Shown here piece by piece: positions 58,201-64,000 of a DNA stretch of 64,000 nt. Location of the stretch: positions 92,501 to 156,500 of the forward strand of contig CP168942.1 in NCBI GenBank assembly GCA_041871065.1, given 5' to 3'. This DNA comes from Weissella confusa (lineage in GTDB: Bacteria > Bacillota > Bacilli > Lactobacillales > Lactobacillaceae). A program made the position numbers and the translations under genes. The number at the start of each line of letters is the position of its first letter. The stretch's first letter is position 1. The notes beneath the pieces were generated by a model. The model was not told the origin of the DNA. It did no database searches and was given only the letters and a program-made list of their open reading frames with translations.

Positions 58201-58372
58201 ATCGATTGCTGCTGATGCACAGTCTGAGGCGGATGATGCCCAAAGTTTGGCTGATGTCGCCTCAAGTGCTGCGTCTGCAACGTCCGATCAAGCTGAAACT
58301 GCCTCAAACAGTGCGAGTGTTGCTAATTCGGTTGCTGACGATACGCAAGAAACTGCCGAGGGAACATCATAA
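46205..58372 (+). CDS. Adhesin 2, main part: giant serine/alanine-rich surface protein with lectin-like domain (ends at a TAA)
   Basis: 4,055 codons. Order: KxYKxGKxW-type signal with the variant KMYKSKKRW (about residues 24-32); a lectin-like domain (about 100-340, with FIGLMFAPTY and TVGVDLWYDSG); a MucBP-like unit (TPVNVTYVDGAGS...); an HYR-like domain (APKMSLTNTVTYQQNE through QVQITATDAAGNATN); a short second MucBP-like unit (LTIQILYLDSQGITT...); then thousands of Ser/Ala-rich residues in 220-222-residue repeats. Such Ser-rich stalks are typical glycosylation targets. The TAA at 58370-58372 sits in a stretch where sister repeats suggest TCA, and the frame continues to a membrane anchor at 61819. 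If TAA is real, the product is released from the cell. The upstream glycosyltransferases are the likely modifiers. Confidence 0.88.
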   Translation: MSREDYQQKLADEARVQPQTHKKMYKSKKRWVIAGMTALAVGGATAMAPEEVTTLMSDVYQTAEEVFDGGVAYAASAASAAVNTTTAVTVTDSGVASVTSAATYGTLTGASANANMRIAGGTAAASGSGYRIMNGSSGAVQYNTTIAATSAFAMSGAFSTTNYAAGNFIGLMFAPTYAAGNSYGANGGNVGINGIANATTVGVDLWYDSGVDPSTAFVIANNGTGQINQVGIRQTNSAGSFIANTNASSVQSLFSGMTNFNSATSYSATISYAVSWTPVSVSGAFVTGSMTITMNGGQGAKTVTQTIALPSNVVMELVGNNGGTSTPATVTGSLAGVSATAARTPVNVTYVDGAGSALLSATSFTADNWTAVGITGATTPVATNAKTTFAAPSISGYSAVAVSYAANTNSGGPVASTTNLLVTSATANNNIQIQYKDIEAPKMSLTNTVTYQQNETINSSDMVTRLVTSLGDNSPKAVTTSLTSGSINTASAGTYQVQITATDAAGNATNSMATVTVLPKSVSAVSSVASSASSDASSASSMISSATSAAKSSSASVEASSASQTASSASSLASKYRSNSSVASVASSIGSIAAIASSANVVASTNTSIAKSAASAASNMYTQTSSVESAVAITSASASSYLAAASSMAAAGQVSSAADAIASFSLASASYSQQVSFAQSYASAAKSLMVVTSSAIAAVSAAQLQTLSAQSATTSLYNTIAERSLTIQILYLDSQGITTSSSAVTISGVNGASYSYSVASVSGYIMNRTAVNGTFQSQNYAPNVEYSPALSVADPGTSLATALSSIAQLQSSLSAAVSYAQSGESVVASYSKVVSSLAAQSAYSSDQSMILANKSASTASNWASGATKGFVMTSSTAAANVASSAALLSMVDAGVDSMESAANAYSSYAALAASANTNGNASAVDSYTVLMNSASLAYNSAFNKQSVLVSSLVKDLNNSYLTNIDSYVSDATDGADVFISMASTATSSAFSVATSITMSTAAASNSAAQTAATNMSTDSITASNAAKVASTANTSAITADSTADSALLATSSAADVTSKAAGSSYASNAAVSSAAEAASTAMSLVTSANAAAGLQASVASAQNATASSAASVVASAAGVASSAALAASSLATVAAGISANASLTSSAALSSQQSLMSQISTLASMASSASAAASAAAIQASSAASAGSTAASTASSLATVATTQLSSANAEADSLTALMSAIDVVNAASSAASVAMDSASAASANADLAASDAQSAASMASDAQTNTTSATDAANSAASNASAALDYAKVGSEAGNSAVAKAALDADSAAATAANAASVAAKASSAANVAASEASSAAIAASNAATQASSAATAASVAASTADSYMAAGDITQATSAAADAQTLASAASEAASTASSAADVANSAMAHAEVASSNAASLAVVASNAASVAQSAETAASAAAGVDGKTGDTGIAVDIDSAAASTANVNASQAVVDASSAATAATSDALVTSNMNSNATDSLASLASVATASSYASNSAMTSAFADASSAATAVSVANASASVAASNATAQYNRASSAAVVASSAASVAASEAVLASSMFTAADSLLSAGNYSEAMAMSDAAVSQAALVNSAREAAESAATVASGAVAVAQSQAAQASSYAADADAARDDLASAADQVMTAASAADEAAKASSAASAADEAATTATDSQAETTAAMSDATVDVTNATSSAADATSNATAASSVADAIGSLITNSAYASNATIQSANDVAVSAATVASTATSTAQSAASAASAAQASLADAQKVVDSATAIAEAANDAAQSAYAVASSAAQEGRYDIASSAASEAIAQQAIAESAQTDVATAMTDVTAAASAASSAAAVADSAKFTAESALQTANDALTTAETAAEASEQAALAQSSADQASSAATTTDSTADQVNATSSAIAAQSTATSQTAQTATTTASNASAAASAAKSLAADSAYAGNSAMASAASDAATAATDATAAGQKAADANSYAEYADSLASQATSNATSMAKTAAYATSTAASLASVASSAAQAGDLVTASSAADAASTAAQTATDMSSAAVVASTAADGYQSTADSAATMASEAMSEATAASTAAATALANAQTVASAVADATNASSAASAANDTVADMGTATSMAGDATSTANDAVTNTTSTADITNSAASTASSANSVAQSIAATDSYADNDAVKSAASVASAAQQTADSANAVAQSAASEAATQQSIASEASDKVASAVTAASTAASEAASLASVASSADNAGDAVTASSAASAASSAATVAANQSAAASTAASEGAAAASAAQSATDLANNAEATAQSAADQAVVAQSQATDAAAATDLANNANDAATLASENAASAGEAANTAGSSVTDAQNAASAAGSTAQVTASTAAIASSYASQASDLANDSAYAHNSAVQSAITAATSAAAAANDALTTANSAATAASDAASAAAAADSAATAASTALSETATAVSAADNAAGAATDGIAASVSADSAAASADQAVDDADSAASYADNAQSSAEQATSTASNADTTAQSAADILASSAYKDNVAVSTAASTAQSAADKANSAKADAIQAASDAKTAQDAAIAAASETDEQADIADAAASTAAEQSSLAASYAQAGDLSAATNASSAASSAAAAASAASEAAASAASTANAEMIKASEAASAAASADAVASEALSEAQQALAEAKTAAQAQDAADSALNSATDAQSSAATAGDVASETASTSSETAASNNAAQSTASSAAIATETASTAASEAASMAADSAYANNSAVQSNASAASTAASQASEANSIAQSAATVASNAQNAASEATDTANSAATVASSAAEAASKAASQASEAAQACDLSAAQAASSAASSYAALASSAASTAASAQADAQTAADTASSANSLASSAAAAASSAQSDATSHASAGSDATAAADAAGTAGSDAVTAGSSASEATDDATNATSAATGANTAADTANVSVENAAADNAIAQSAADEAQSIATKYPANSAIATANSTASSAASIADSAAQVVSSANAVAQSAASAANDAASNATSAASEANKQAQIATDQASAASSYAQAGDLANASLASSAASSASAAASTAASQAASELLAAESAASLANSAATVASSAAGVVSSAAAVAQSALADAQTAAQAQDDADSAASDAKTAGTTASSAGDTANNVSQTASDVANVTSQANDAASSAATQKSTADQVASSASAKATESAYANNSAVQSAAVAAESAAMTASVANSTAQSAASVADEQLATATVQNAIASSAASVASSAAAAADAYAKAASEAAQVGNSSAAATNSAAAAQALSEAQSAAKVASSAANAASDALIAAQSAQSEAATAAAQASDATADASSYAQAGDQATAAADAAGTAGSDATTANDQAKQAGSDADNATVAASDATSNADATNTATESATNYNSVAQSAASAAADIASSYPDNTAVSTANSTAQSAAAVASDVESTAIAANATASQAVLDANSAATAASEYASTAASQAKIAADQASAASSYAQAGDQSNAEAASTAASTAAQAASVASSAAASEMAVATTANETASSAATTASSAATTASLAAEKAKSALADAQTAAQAQDEANRATEDANSANADAENAGQAASDAGKQTADANASADNASSAAVTASTANSNAQADSSAANALLDSSAYAQNAALNKAIDDVNSAATTASNANEAASVAASIASSAAATADSVATAASSAATAASNAASLASSAASVASEAAQAGDLDKATSAANEAAEQSEAAASALSTASSASAVASSMASLASSAEAIASSQAEIATAAESAASSAATTASTAAAATDQAIGAETADNNAKSAAAAASNAASDAGVVASQTADNASATESAASTADKVASQADSAATSANADAAKYPNNSAVTSAASTATSAASVADDAASTASSAASVADAQSKIASDAASQASEAAKAAAGQEVLASSAASAAESYAQAGDLSAASEARSAADAAASQAVAQQAIAESANSKAMTASSAASEAASTASSANAVASEAAETASIAADAQSEADDAQSLADVASSAASATSDQAETASNSASVANSVADDTQETAEGTS

Positions 58373-60911
58373 GCTGCCAGCACGGCTGACTCAGCCGCAA
58401 AGGATGCCGCAAGTTCAGCAGCAAAGTATCCAAACAATAGTGCGGTAACATCTGCTGCTCCAGTTGCATCTGCTGCAGCTAGTGAAGCTGATAGCGCCAA
58501 TGCTGTTGCGTCAAGCGCAGCGTCAACAGCAAGTAGTGCTGCAACGAAGGCAGAAAGCGCAGCATCGGTTGCATCAAATGCAAACGCAGTTGCCAGTGAA
58601 GCAGCTAACTCAGCTGCCAGCGCTGCAACGGCTGCCTCTTCAGCTGCTCAAGCGGGTGATGAGAGTGCTGCAAGTTCATACGTCGCAGTAGCCTCGAGTG
58701 CTGCCGATGCTGTGACATCACTGCAATCAGTAGCTAACTCAGCTGCCAGCGTCGCATCTGAAGCCCAAGGTACAGCAACATCAGCCGCAACCGTGGCCGA
58801 TAGTGCTAGTGAAGCTGCCAGCGCAGCCTTGTCAACGGCTTCAAGTGCCGCAACAACGGCGTCGACTGCTGCTAATGCGCAATCACAAGCAGACGAAGCG
58901 GCTAAGGCGGCTTCATCAGCTAGTCTTGCAAACACAGCAACGGATATTGCTTCAGATGCTACTGATTCCGCAACAAGCGCTGCCTCAAGTGCAGCGTCGG
59001 TTGCCGATGAAGTGGCTAATAACGCAAGCTCAGCAGCTTCAGATGCTACTGATGCAGCGTCAAGTGCTGCTAACGATGCCACGACTTATCCAAATAACAG
59101 TGCGGTAACGTCAGCTGCCGCAGCTGCGAGTTCGGCTGCTTCGGGAGCGACATCGGCTAATGCGGTAGCAAGTTCAGCAGCCTCAACGGCTAGTTCATAT
59201 GCACAAGCCGGCGACGAGAGCGCTGCAAGTTCATATGCAGCGATTGCCCAATCAGAGGCCACGGCTGCTAAGTCAGCTCAAGCGGTTGCCTCAAGCGCCG
59301 CCACGGCTGCAAGTGCTGCTAATGATGCTGCTTCAAGTGCGAATAGTGTTGCGTCAAGTGCTGCCCAAACGGCAACGAGTGCTAATGAGATGGCTGCTAG
59401 CGAAGCAGCAACCGCCTCAACGGCAGCAGTTGCCCAATCAGAGGCAGATCAAGCTAGCCAAGCTGCCACAGCTGCAAGTTCGGCAGCTTCTGCTACGTCA
59501 GAGCAAGCTGGCAAGACGGACAGTGACGCGGATGCAACTGCTGAAGCGGCCAAGTCAACTGCCTCGAGTGCGGTAGCGGATGCAGGTAAGTATCCAAACA
59601 ACAGCGCTGCTTCAAGCGCTGCCTCAGTGGCAACTAGTGCTGCTTCGGTTGCAGAATCTGCCAACAGTGTTGCGTCAAGCGCCGCCAGCATGGCAAGTTC
59701 AGCTGCTAGTCTTGCTAATGAAGCGAATAGCGTGGCAAAGAGCGCTGCAACGGCCGCTTCGACAGCTGACAAGCAGGCATCAAGTGCTGCGTCAGCCGCC
59801 TCAAGTGCCGCGCAAGCTGGTGATGCGTCAGCAGCAAGGTCATATGCGTCACTTGCCTCAAGCGCCGCTGCAACAGCTAGTGCTGCTCAGAGTACAGCAA
59901 CATCAGCCGCAAGTACGGCAAGTGTTGCTAACGAAGCTGCAAGTGCAGCAAACGATGCCGCATCAACGGCCGCAAGTACAGCAAGCTCAGCAAATGATGT
60001 CGTCACAAGCGCCGCTTCGGCTGCCTCAACAGCTACAGCAGCGCAATCAGCTGCTGATGAAGCTGCCAGCGCTGCGAGCCAAGCAGATGCGAATAACAGT
60101 AATGCAACTTCACAAGCATCAACTGCAAGTCAAGTTGCATCTGGCGCAAGTCAGGCCGCTAGCCAAGCTGATAAGACAGCGTCAACAGCTAGTTCAACTG
60201 CCGAAAAGGCGCAAAGTGTTGCAACGAATGCTGGATCAGATGCTGCCAAGTATCCAAACAACAGTGCGGTAACGTCAGCTGCCTCAACAGCCTCAAGTGC
60301 TGCTAGTGTTGCGCAAAGTGCCGCAAGTACGGCCTCAAGTGCTGCTTCAGTTGCTGCAAGTCAGGCAAGTACGGCCTCAAGTGCTAATGCGGTTGCGTCA
60401 AGCGCCGCAACGGTTGCCTCGAACGCCAATGACATTGCTAGCTCAGCTGTAGCCGCCGCAAGTTCATATGCGCAAGCTGGAGATTCTAGCGCTGCAAGTT
60501 CAGCAGCTAGCCAAGCTGCCAGTGCTGCCGCTGTTGCAAGTTCAGCTCAAGCGGTTGCGTCAAGTGCCGCTAGTGTTGCACAGTCAGCTTCTGAAGCTGC
60601 TTCAAGCGCTGCGTCAGTTGCGTCAAGTGCAACTTCAACGGCATCAGCCACCAATGAGATGGCTTCAAGTGCCGCTGCTGCAACATCAAGAGCAGCTGCT
60701 GCACAGTCAGCAGCCGATAAGGAAGCTGCGATGAACCAAGCTGGGGATGCTGCTAAGACTGCCAGCTCAGCAACAGCAACGACGAGTTCAGCCGCTACGC
60801 AAGCAACGACTGATGCGTCGGCCGCAAGTTCATATGCTAAGACAGCCTCAAGTGCTGCAACAGCAATTGGCAGTGTGGCTAACCAAAGTCGCTCACAAGC
60901 AGATGCTATTG
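48065..60911 (+). repeat. Ser/Ala-rich coding repeats with a 660-666 base period
   Basis: A marker of the form (S/K)Y-x-x-N-S/x-A-(V/I/M), for example AYANNSAV or KYPNNSAV, recurs with its tyrosine codon at 48065, 48731, 49397, (50081), 50738, 51404, 52070, 52736, 53402, 53810, 54476, 55136, 55802, 56462, 57128, 57788, 58427, 59087, 59591 and 60251. Most spacings are exactly 660 or 666 bases (220 or 222 residues); shortened units occur at 53402-53810 and 59087-59591. A second marker, SSYAQAGD, lies inside most later units. Confidence 0.88.
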
Positions 60912-61819
60912 CTAACTTGGCATCAAAGACAACTGATGCAACGGTCGCTTCGGCTGCATCACAAGCCGCTAGTGCCGCATCAGCTGTGGACAGTGCTGCT
61001 GGTGTTGCGTCAAGTGCGAGTGCAGTGGCTCAAAGCGCTGCCCAAGCTGCCAGCGCCGCCGCTTCTGAAGCAAATGCGTTGCACAGTACGGCCCAAGCTG
61101 CTGAATCAGCTGCCTCGATTTATGCCTCATTGGCAACATCGGCTGCCCAAGCTGGTGATCAATCAGCTGCTGATTCATATGCTACTAAGGCCGCCAGTGC
61201 TGCCAGCGAAGCAATGAGCGCTGCGTCAGCTGCAACGAGTGCTGCTGCCGTGGCTGCTAGTGAAACAGCAATTGCTTCAAGTGCCGCAGACGTTGCAACA
61301 TCAGCATTTGCTGAAGCAACATCATTGGCCAATGTGGCAAGCGCCGCGATGGCAACAGCCCAAACGGCTTACGACCGCGCGACCGCAACAACAACGACAC
61401 CACAACCTGTGGATCAAGTTGTGACGCAAACGCAAGAATCAAATGTTGTCACGACTGATGCAGTTGCACCAAGTGCAGAACAATCAATCGAAACGACGGT
61501 TGTGACACCAGGCGTAGCAGCCTACGTGGCAGAACCAACGTCGCAAACAGATTCAGGTTCAGCTACATCGGTAGTGTCAGGAACACCGGCAACGTCTAGT
61601 GAGGCAAATGCTTTGCCATACGACGCTGGTACTAAGGCTGATGAGAAGATTATCCGTGCAACGCCGATTAATGTGACGGCTGAGCCAACGGAAACAAGTG
61701 AGCCAACTGACGGAACGGATGTTAAGAAGCGTGGTTTGATTGCTGGTGCTGTGGCATCAATGCTAGCTGCCTTGGGTGGTTTGATTGGTATCAAGCGCAA
61801 GAAGAACGATGATAAGTAA
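58373..61819 (+). pseudogene. Adhesin 2, C-terminal part after the nonsense codon
   Basis: The same frame continues for 1,148 codons without another stop: four more Ser/Ala-rich repeat units, then a Thr/Val/Gln-rich stretch, then the end. The C-terminus has LPYDAG, about 35 residues of linker, a hydrophobic segment (LIAGAVASMLAALGGLIGI) and KRKKNDDK. This resembles a sortase signal, but the LPxTG core is altered (LPYDA) and far from the membrane segment. No independent start with a ribosome site is seen; a first internal ATG is at 58712. Treated as the tail of the 46205 gene, which would encode about 5,200 residues in all. Confidence 0.75.
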
Positions 61820-61830
61820 ACGATAAAAAA

Positions 61831-61875
61831 TAAGCTCCTGAGATCTCAAAATGATTTCTCGGGAGCTTGTTTTAA
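61831..61875 (+). terminator. Terminator after adhesin 2
   Basis: AAGCTCCTGAGA pairs with TCTCGGGAGCTT, followed by GTTTT. Confidence 0.85.
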
Positions 61876-61886
61876 TTTCACGACAA

Positions 61887-61934
61887 AAAGAAAAGACCCA
61901 ATCGGAGCGACACTTCCGATTGGGTCTTTTCTTT
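61887..61934 (-). terminator. Terminator of tRNA-Cys (minus strand)
   Basis: AAAAGACCCAATCGGA pairs with TCCGATTGGGTCTTTT around AGTGTCGC; on the minus strand it is followed by CTTTTTG. It could also work on the plus strand. Confidence 0.85.
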
Positions 61935-61936
61935 AG

Positions 61937-62007
61937 AGGTAGTGACGGGAATCGAACCCGCGATGGCGGTTTTGCAGACCGGTGCCTTACCACTTGGCTA
62001 CACTACC
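61937..62007 (-). tRNA. tRNA-Cys (GCA)
   Basis: Read on the minus strand, a 71-nt cloverleaf: acceptor GGTAGTG/CACTACC, D-arm AGCCAAGTGGTAAGGC, anticodon loop CTGCAAA giving GCA (cysteine; complement at 61973-61975), and T-arm GGGTTCGATTCCC. CCA is not encoded. It lies alone between two adhesin genes and has a strong terminator. Confidence 0.95.
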
Positions 62008-62260
62008 AAAATATATTTAAAGTTTTATACCACGAATACATATTATAGGCGAAATGTGAACATCTTGCAATTCAATAAGGAACTTTCAGAGATGTCAAGA
62101 AATTTGCTCACGCGATAAGGACAAAAATTTAACCACTTTAATTCTGTTTTCTATCACTGAAAAGAAAAACCAGCCCCGTATTATTCAAGGTAGGGAAAGT
62201 ATCGAAATTCTTAGGGTTGAGTATACACAAAAATATTGAGTGACTATTGAGGCGGAAACA
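62008..62260 (+). other. Upstream region of adhesin 3
   Basis: A 253-base AT-rich gap between the divergent tRNA-Cys and the next surface-protein gene. It must contain promoters for both, but I could not assign boxes convincingly. I found no cre-like site here, unlike upstream of adhesins 1 and 2. The ribosome site GAGGCGG lies 8 bases before ATG 62261. Confidence 0.4.
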
Positions 62261-64000
62261 ATGAATAAAAACGAATTTGCAAAGGCGTCAGAAACGCCGA
62301 AAAAGAGATCCGCGTGGGTTATTGCGGGGATGACCGCACTGACAGTTGGGGCAAGTATTGTCGGTCCGGAAATTGTTGATGAGATTCAAAATGAGACTGG
62401 TAATAACGAACCACGCTCATCAGTGAAAGTGAAGAAGAGTTCGTCACCAATTACAAAGATTGGGGATATCTTATTTGACTCGCGTTCCGCATCGGCTGAT
62501 GCAGTTAATACGGTGACAGATGCGAATGGCGGAAACCACGCGTTCACCTCAACGCAACAACAGGTGACATCGAACTTTACGTTGTCGGGTACTGGTGCTT
62601 CTAATGCATCAGGGTCTTTGTCCGGAACTTTAGGAAGCGGTAGTGCAACATTTACAACGTTGACTAATGCTTCAGGAAATGACCAAGGTGCGATTGCTTT
62701 TAACAAGCAGTTGGATATGACGTCAAGTTGGACGCTGAAGTTCAATTTGAATTTGACGAAGTATAACTCAGGGGGAACTACTGGACTTGTTAGTGGAAAT
62801 CCTTCTAATAATGCTGGTGACTTTTTGGGGCTGGTACTAGCCCCTATTGCACCAGATAAACTAGGTACCGCCGGAGGAACGGGTGGTGGACAACTAGGAA
62901 TTGGTGGAGACAGTGGCGGTGCAGGAATCCCTAATGCTGTTGAATGGGGAATTGACTTTTATCAAAACGGGACCGGTAACGAGTTTAATGACCCGACAAA
63001 CATTGTGAATCCGACTGATGGTACTGGTGGTAGTCTTTTGGGAAGCAATGGTAAGGATGGAAATCAAGTAGCAGGATTCCGAACAACTGATTCTGCCGGA
63101 AAATTGAACGTGGTAAATGGATCGGAAGGATTCCAAGCGTTTGATAAGTCAAATGGTTCCACGCTTATGGGGTTTACTGGAAATGGTCCGGAAGATGTAA
63201 CTGACCCTGATTGGGCTGGGCCTTCTAACCCTAATTTGGAAGCGGCGATGACGGCAACATATACGTATGCTAATGGGGTCGGAACGCTAACTGTTACAGC
63301 CGATAACGGTACGTATACAGCTACTAAACAAATAACGATTACTGATGGTGTTAATTCAACGATGTCAGTTGGTTTTAAGTCAGCCGATGGGGCTAAGTAT
63401 TCACAAAAAGGTGTGACGGTTAAGGATTTCAACTTAACGTTGCCAACAGCTGACACAACGGTTAACTACGTCGACAAAGAAGGTAATGCCATCAGTGTGC
63501 AATCTAGCACTAAAATCAAGGCTAACGTCAACGATACCTTGGCAATGGTTACGTCTGGTGCGTCAACGAACCCAACCGGCACGGCACACACATTTACGCC
63601 AGCAACCATTTCTGGATATACGTATGTTGGTACAACGTATGGCACGTCGAAATCAACGACAGGTCCATTGAAAGTTTCTGACACCGATGCCAATAACATT
63701 ATTAATGTGCAATATGCGAAAAACACCAAGCTGACGACGGTCTTTGTTGACCAGAACGGTAAGGTTATTTCAACCGTGCCTTCTGTTGAACTTGGAACGG
63801 CTGGTACGAATTATGATGGCCAAAAAGCAACGGCTGCAGCGGATTATGCTGACTATACGACAGCTTTGTCAAACGCAACGAAGGTTGGATATACCGGTGC
63901 TGTATCGGGCGTTTATTCAGATTCGGGGCTCACGACCAAGCTCGGTGCTGACCTGTCATCAGCAACATTTGGATCATCTGATAAGACAGTCTACGTCCAA
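62261..64000 (+). CDS. Adhesin 3, N-terminal part: lectin-like/MucBP surface protein (runs off the window)
   Basis: An open frame of 580 codons with no stop before the window ends, so the gene is partial at its 3' side. The start MNKNEFAKASETPKKRSAWV and IAGMTALTVGASIVG is a shortened version of the KxYKxGKxW signal of the two upstream adhesins: the W-x-x-AGxTALxVG core is kept but KxYK is missing. Residues about 90-395 form a legume-lectin-like domain (AIAFNKQLDMTSSWTLKFNL, FLGLVLAPIAPDK, WGIDFYQNGTGN). A MucBP-like unit follows at about residue 402 (TTVNYVDKEGNAIS) and a second begins near 490 (LTTVFVDQNGKVIS). It is probably another large anchored adhesin. Confidence 0.85.
   Translation, partial: MNKNEFAKASETPKKRSAWVIAGMTALTVGASIVGPEIVDEIQNETGNNEPRSSVKVKKSSSPITKIGDILFDSRSASADAVNTVTDANGGNHAFTSTQQQVTSNFTLSGTGASNASGSLSGTLGSGSATFTTLTNASGNDQGAIAFNKQLDMTSSWTLKFNLNLTKYNSGGTTGLVSGNPSNNAGDFLGLVLAPIAPDKLGTAGGTGGGQLGIGGDSGGAGIPNAVEWGIDFYQNGTGNEFNDPTNIVNPTDGTGGSLLGSNGKDGNQVAGFRTTDSAGKLNVVNGSEGFQAFDKSNGSTLMGFTGNGPEDVTDPDWAGPSNPNLEAAMTATYTYANGVGTLTVTADNGTYTATKQITITDGVNSTMSVGFKSADGAKYSQKGVTVKDFNLTLPTADTTVNYVDKEGNAISVQSSTKIKANVNDTLAMVTSGASTNPTGTAHTFTPATISGYTYVGTTYGTSKSTTGPLKVSDTDANNIINVQYAKNTKLTTVFVDQNGKVISTVPSVELGTAGTNYDGQKATAAADYADYTTALSNATKVGYTGAVSGVYSDSGLTTKLGADLSSATFGSSDKTVYVQ

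Noticed and set aside
48065..60911. CRISPR array or non-coding satellite
   Set aside because: The repeats are coding, diverged and 660-666 bases long. There are no short identical repeats with unique spacers.
58712..61819. Separate third surface-protein gene starting at ATG 58712
   Set aside because: It lies in frame with adhesin 2, begins mid-repeat without signal peptide or ribosome site, and is best seen as the tail after the TAA at 58370.

Overview
The window looks like chromosomal DNA of a heterofermentative lactic acid bacterium, most likely Weissella or a close Leuconostocaceae relative. The clues are strong AGGAGG-type ribosome sites, dominant TTG leucine codons, T-box and purine riboswitch leaders, an NAD-type 6-phosphogluconate dehydrogenase, an arginine deiminase cluster, cre-like CcpA sites and KxYKxGKxW-type surface proteins. 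The genus is an inference from style and gene content. I see no insertion sequence, prophage or CRISPR array.

Layout. 1-6.3 kb: tRNA-Asn and tRNA-Thr, small housekeeping or stress genes, an aldo/keto reductase, then a divergent pair of an RpiR-type regulator and gnd, followed by an orphan FGGY N-domain protein. Two unexplained structured RNA candidates flank that orphan gene; one has six hairpins in a row before its terminator. 6.5-19.0 kb: a giant lectin/MucBP/LPxTG adhesin gene broken by one frameshift and two nonsense codons. 19.1-26.9 kb: a small membrane protein, an NAD(P)-binding oxidoreductase, the arcA-arcB-arcD-arcC cluster (arcB has a nonsense codon), a PucR-type regulator and a TauE/SafE permease. 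26.9-34.9 kb: tyrS behind a tyrosine T-box, a VanZ-RDD membrane protein, and a redox-rich stretch: quinone-oxidoreductase-like protein, thioredoxin, a free-methionine-sulfoxide-reductase-like GAF protein behind a T-box whose specifier reads ATG, and a glutathione-reductase-like flavoprotein. 35.0-37.1 kb: guanine riboswitch, xanthine permease and xpt. 37.2-42.7 kb: aldo/keto reductase, a rod-shaped RNA candidate, a frameshifted L-lactate permease gene, an Mga-like regulator and a beta-hydroxyacid dehydrogenase. 42.8-61.8 kb: two tandem glycosyltransferases directly upstream of a 15.6-kb serine/alanine-rich adhesin gene (one internal TAA). 61.9 kb: tRNA-Cys on the minus strand. 62.3 kb to the end: the start of a third lectin/MucBP surface protein that runs off the window.

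How it fits together. Two themes dominate. The first is a surface-adhesion module: three large secreted lectin-like proteins, with a glycosyltransferase pair of the type that glycosylates serine-rich adhesins in lactobacilli. The second is energy and redox metabolism of a heterofermenter (pentose-phosphate branch, arginine deiminase, lactate transport, thiol redox). Cre-like sites lie upstream of arcA and of the first two adhesins, so the themes may share carbon-catabolite control. Four loci (adhesin 1, arcB, lactate permease, adhesin 2) carry point inactivations while neighbouring genes are intact. Real decay, population variation and consensus error cannot be told apart from this sequence alone.
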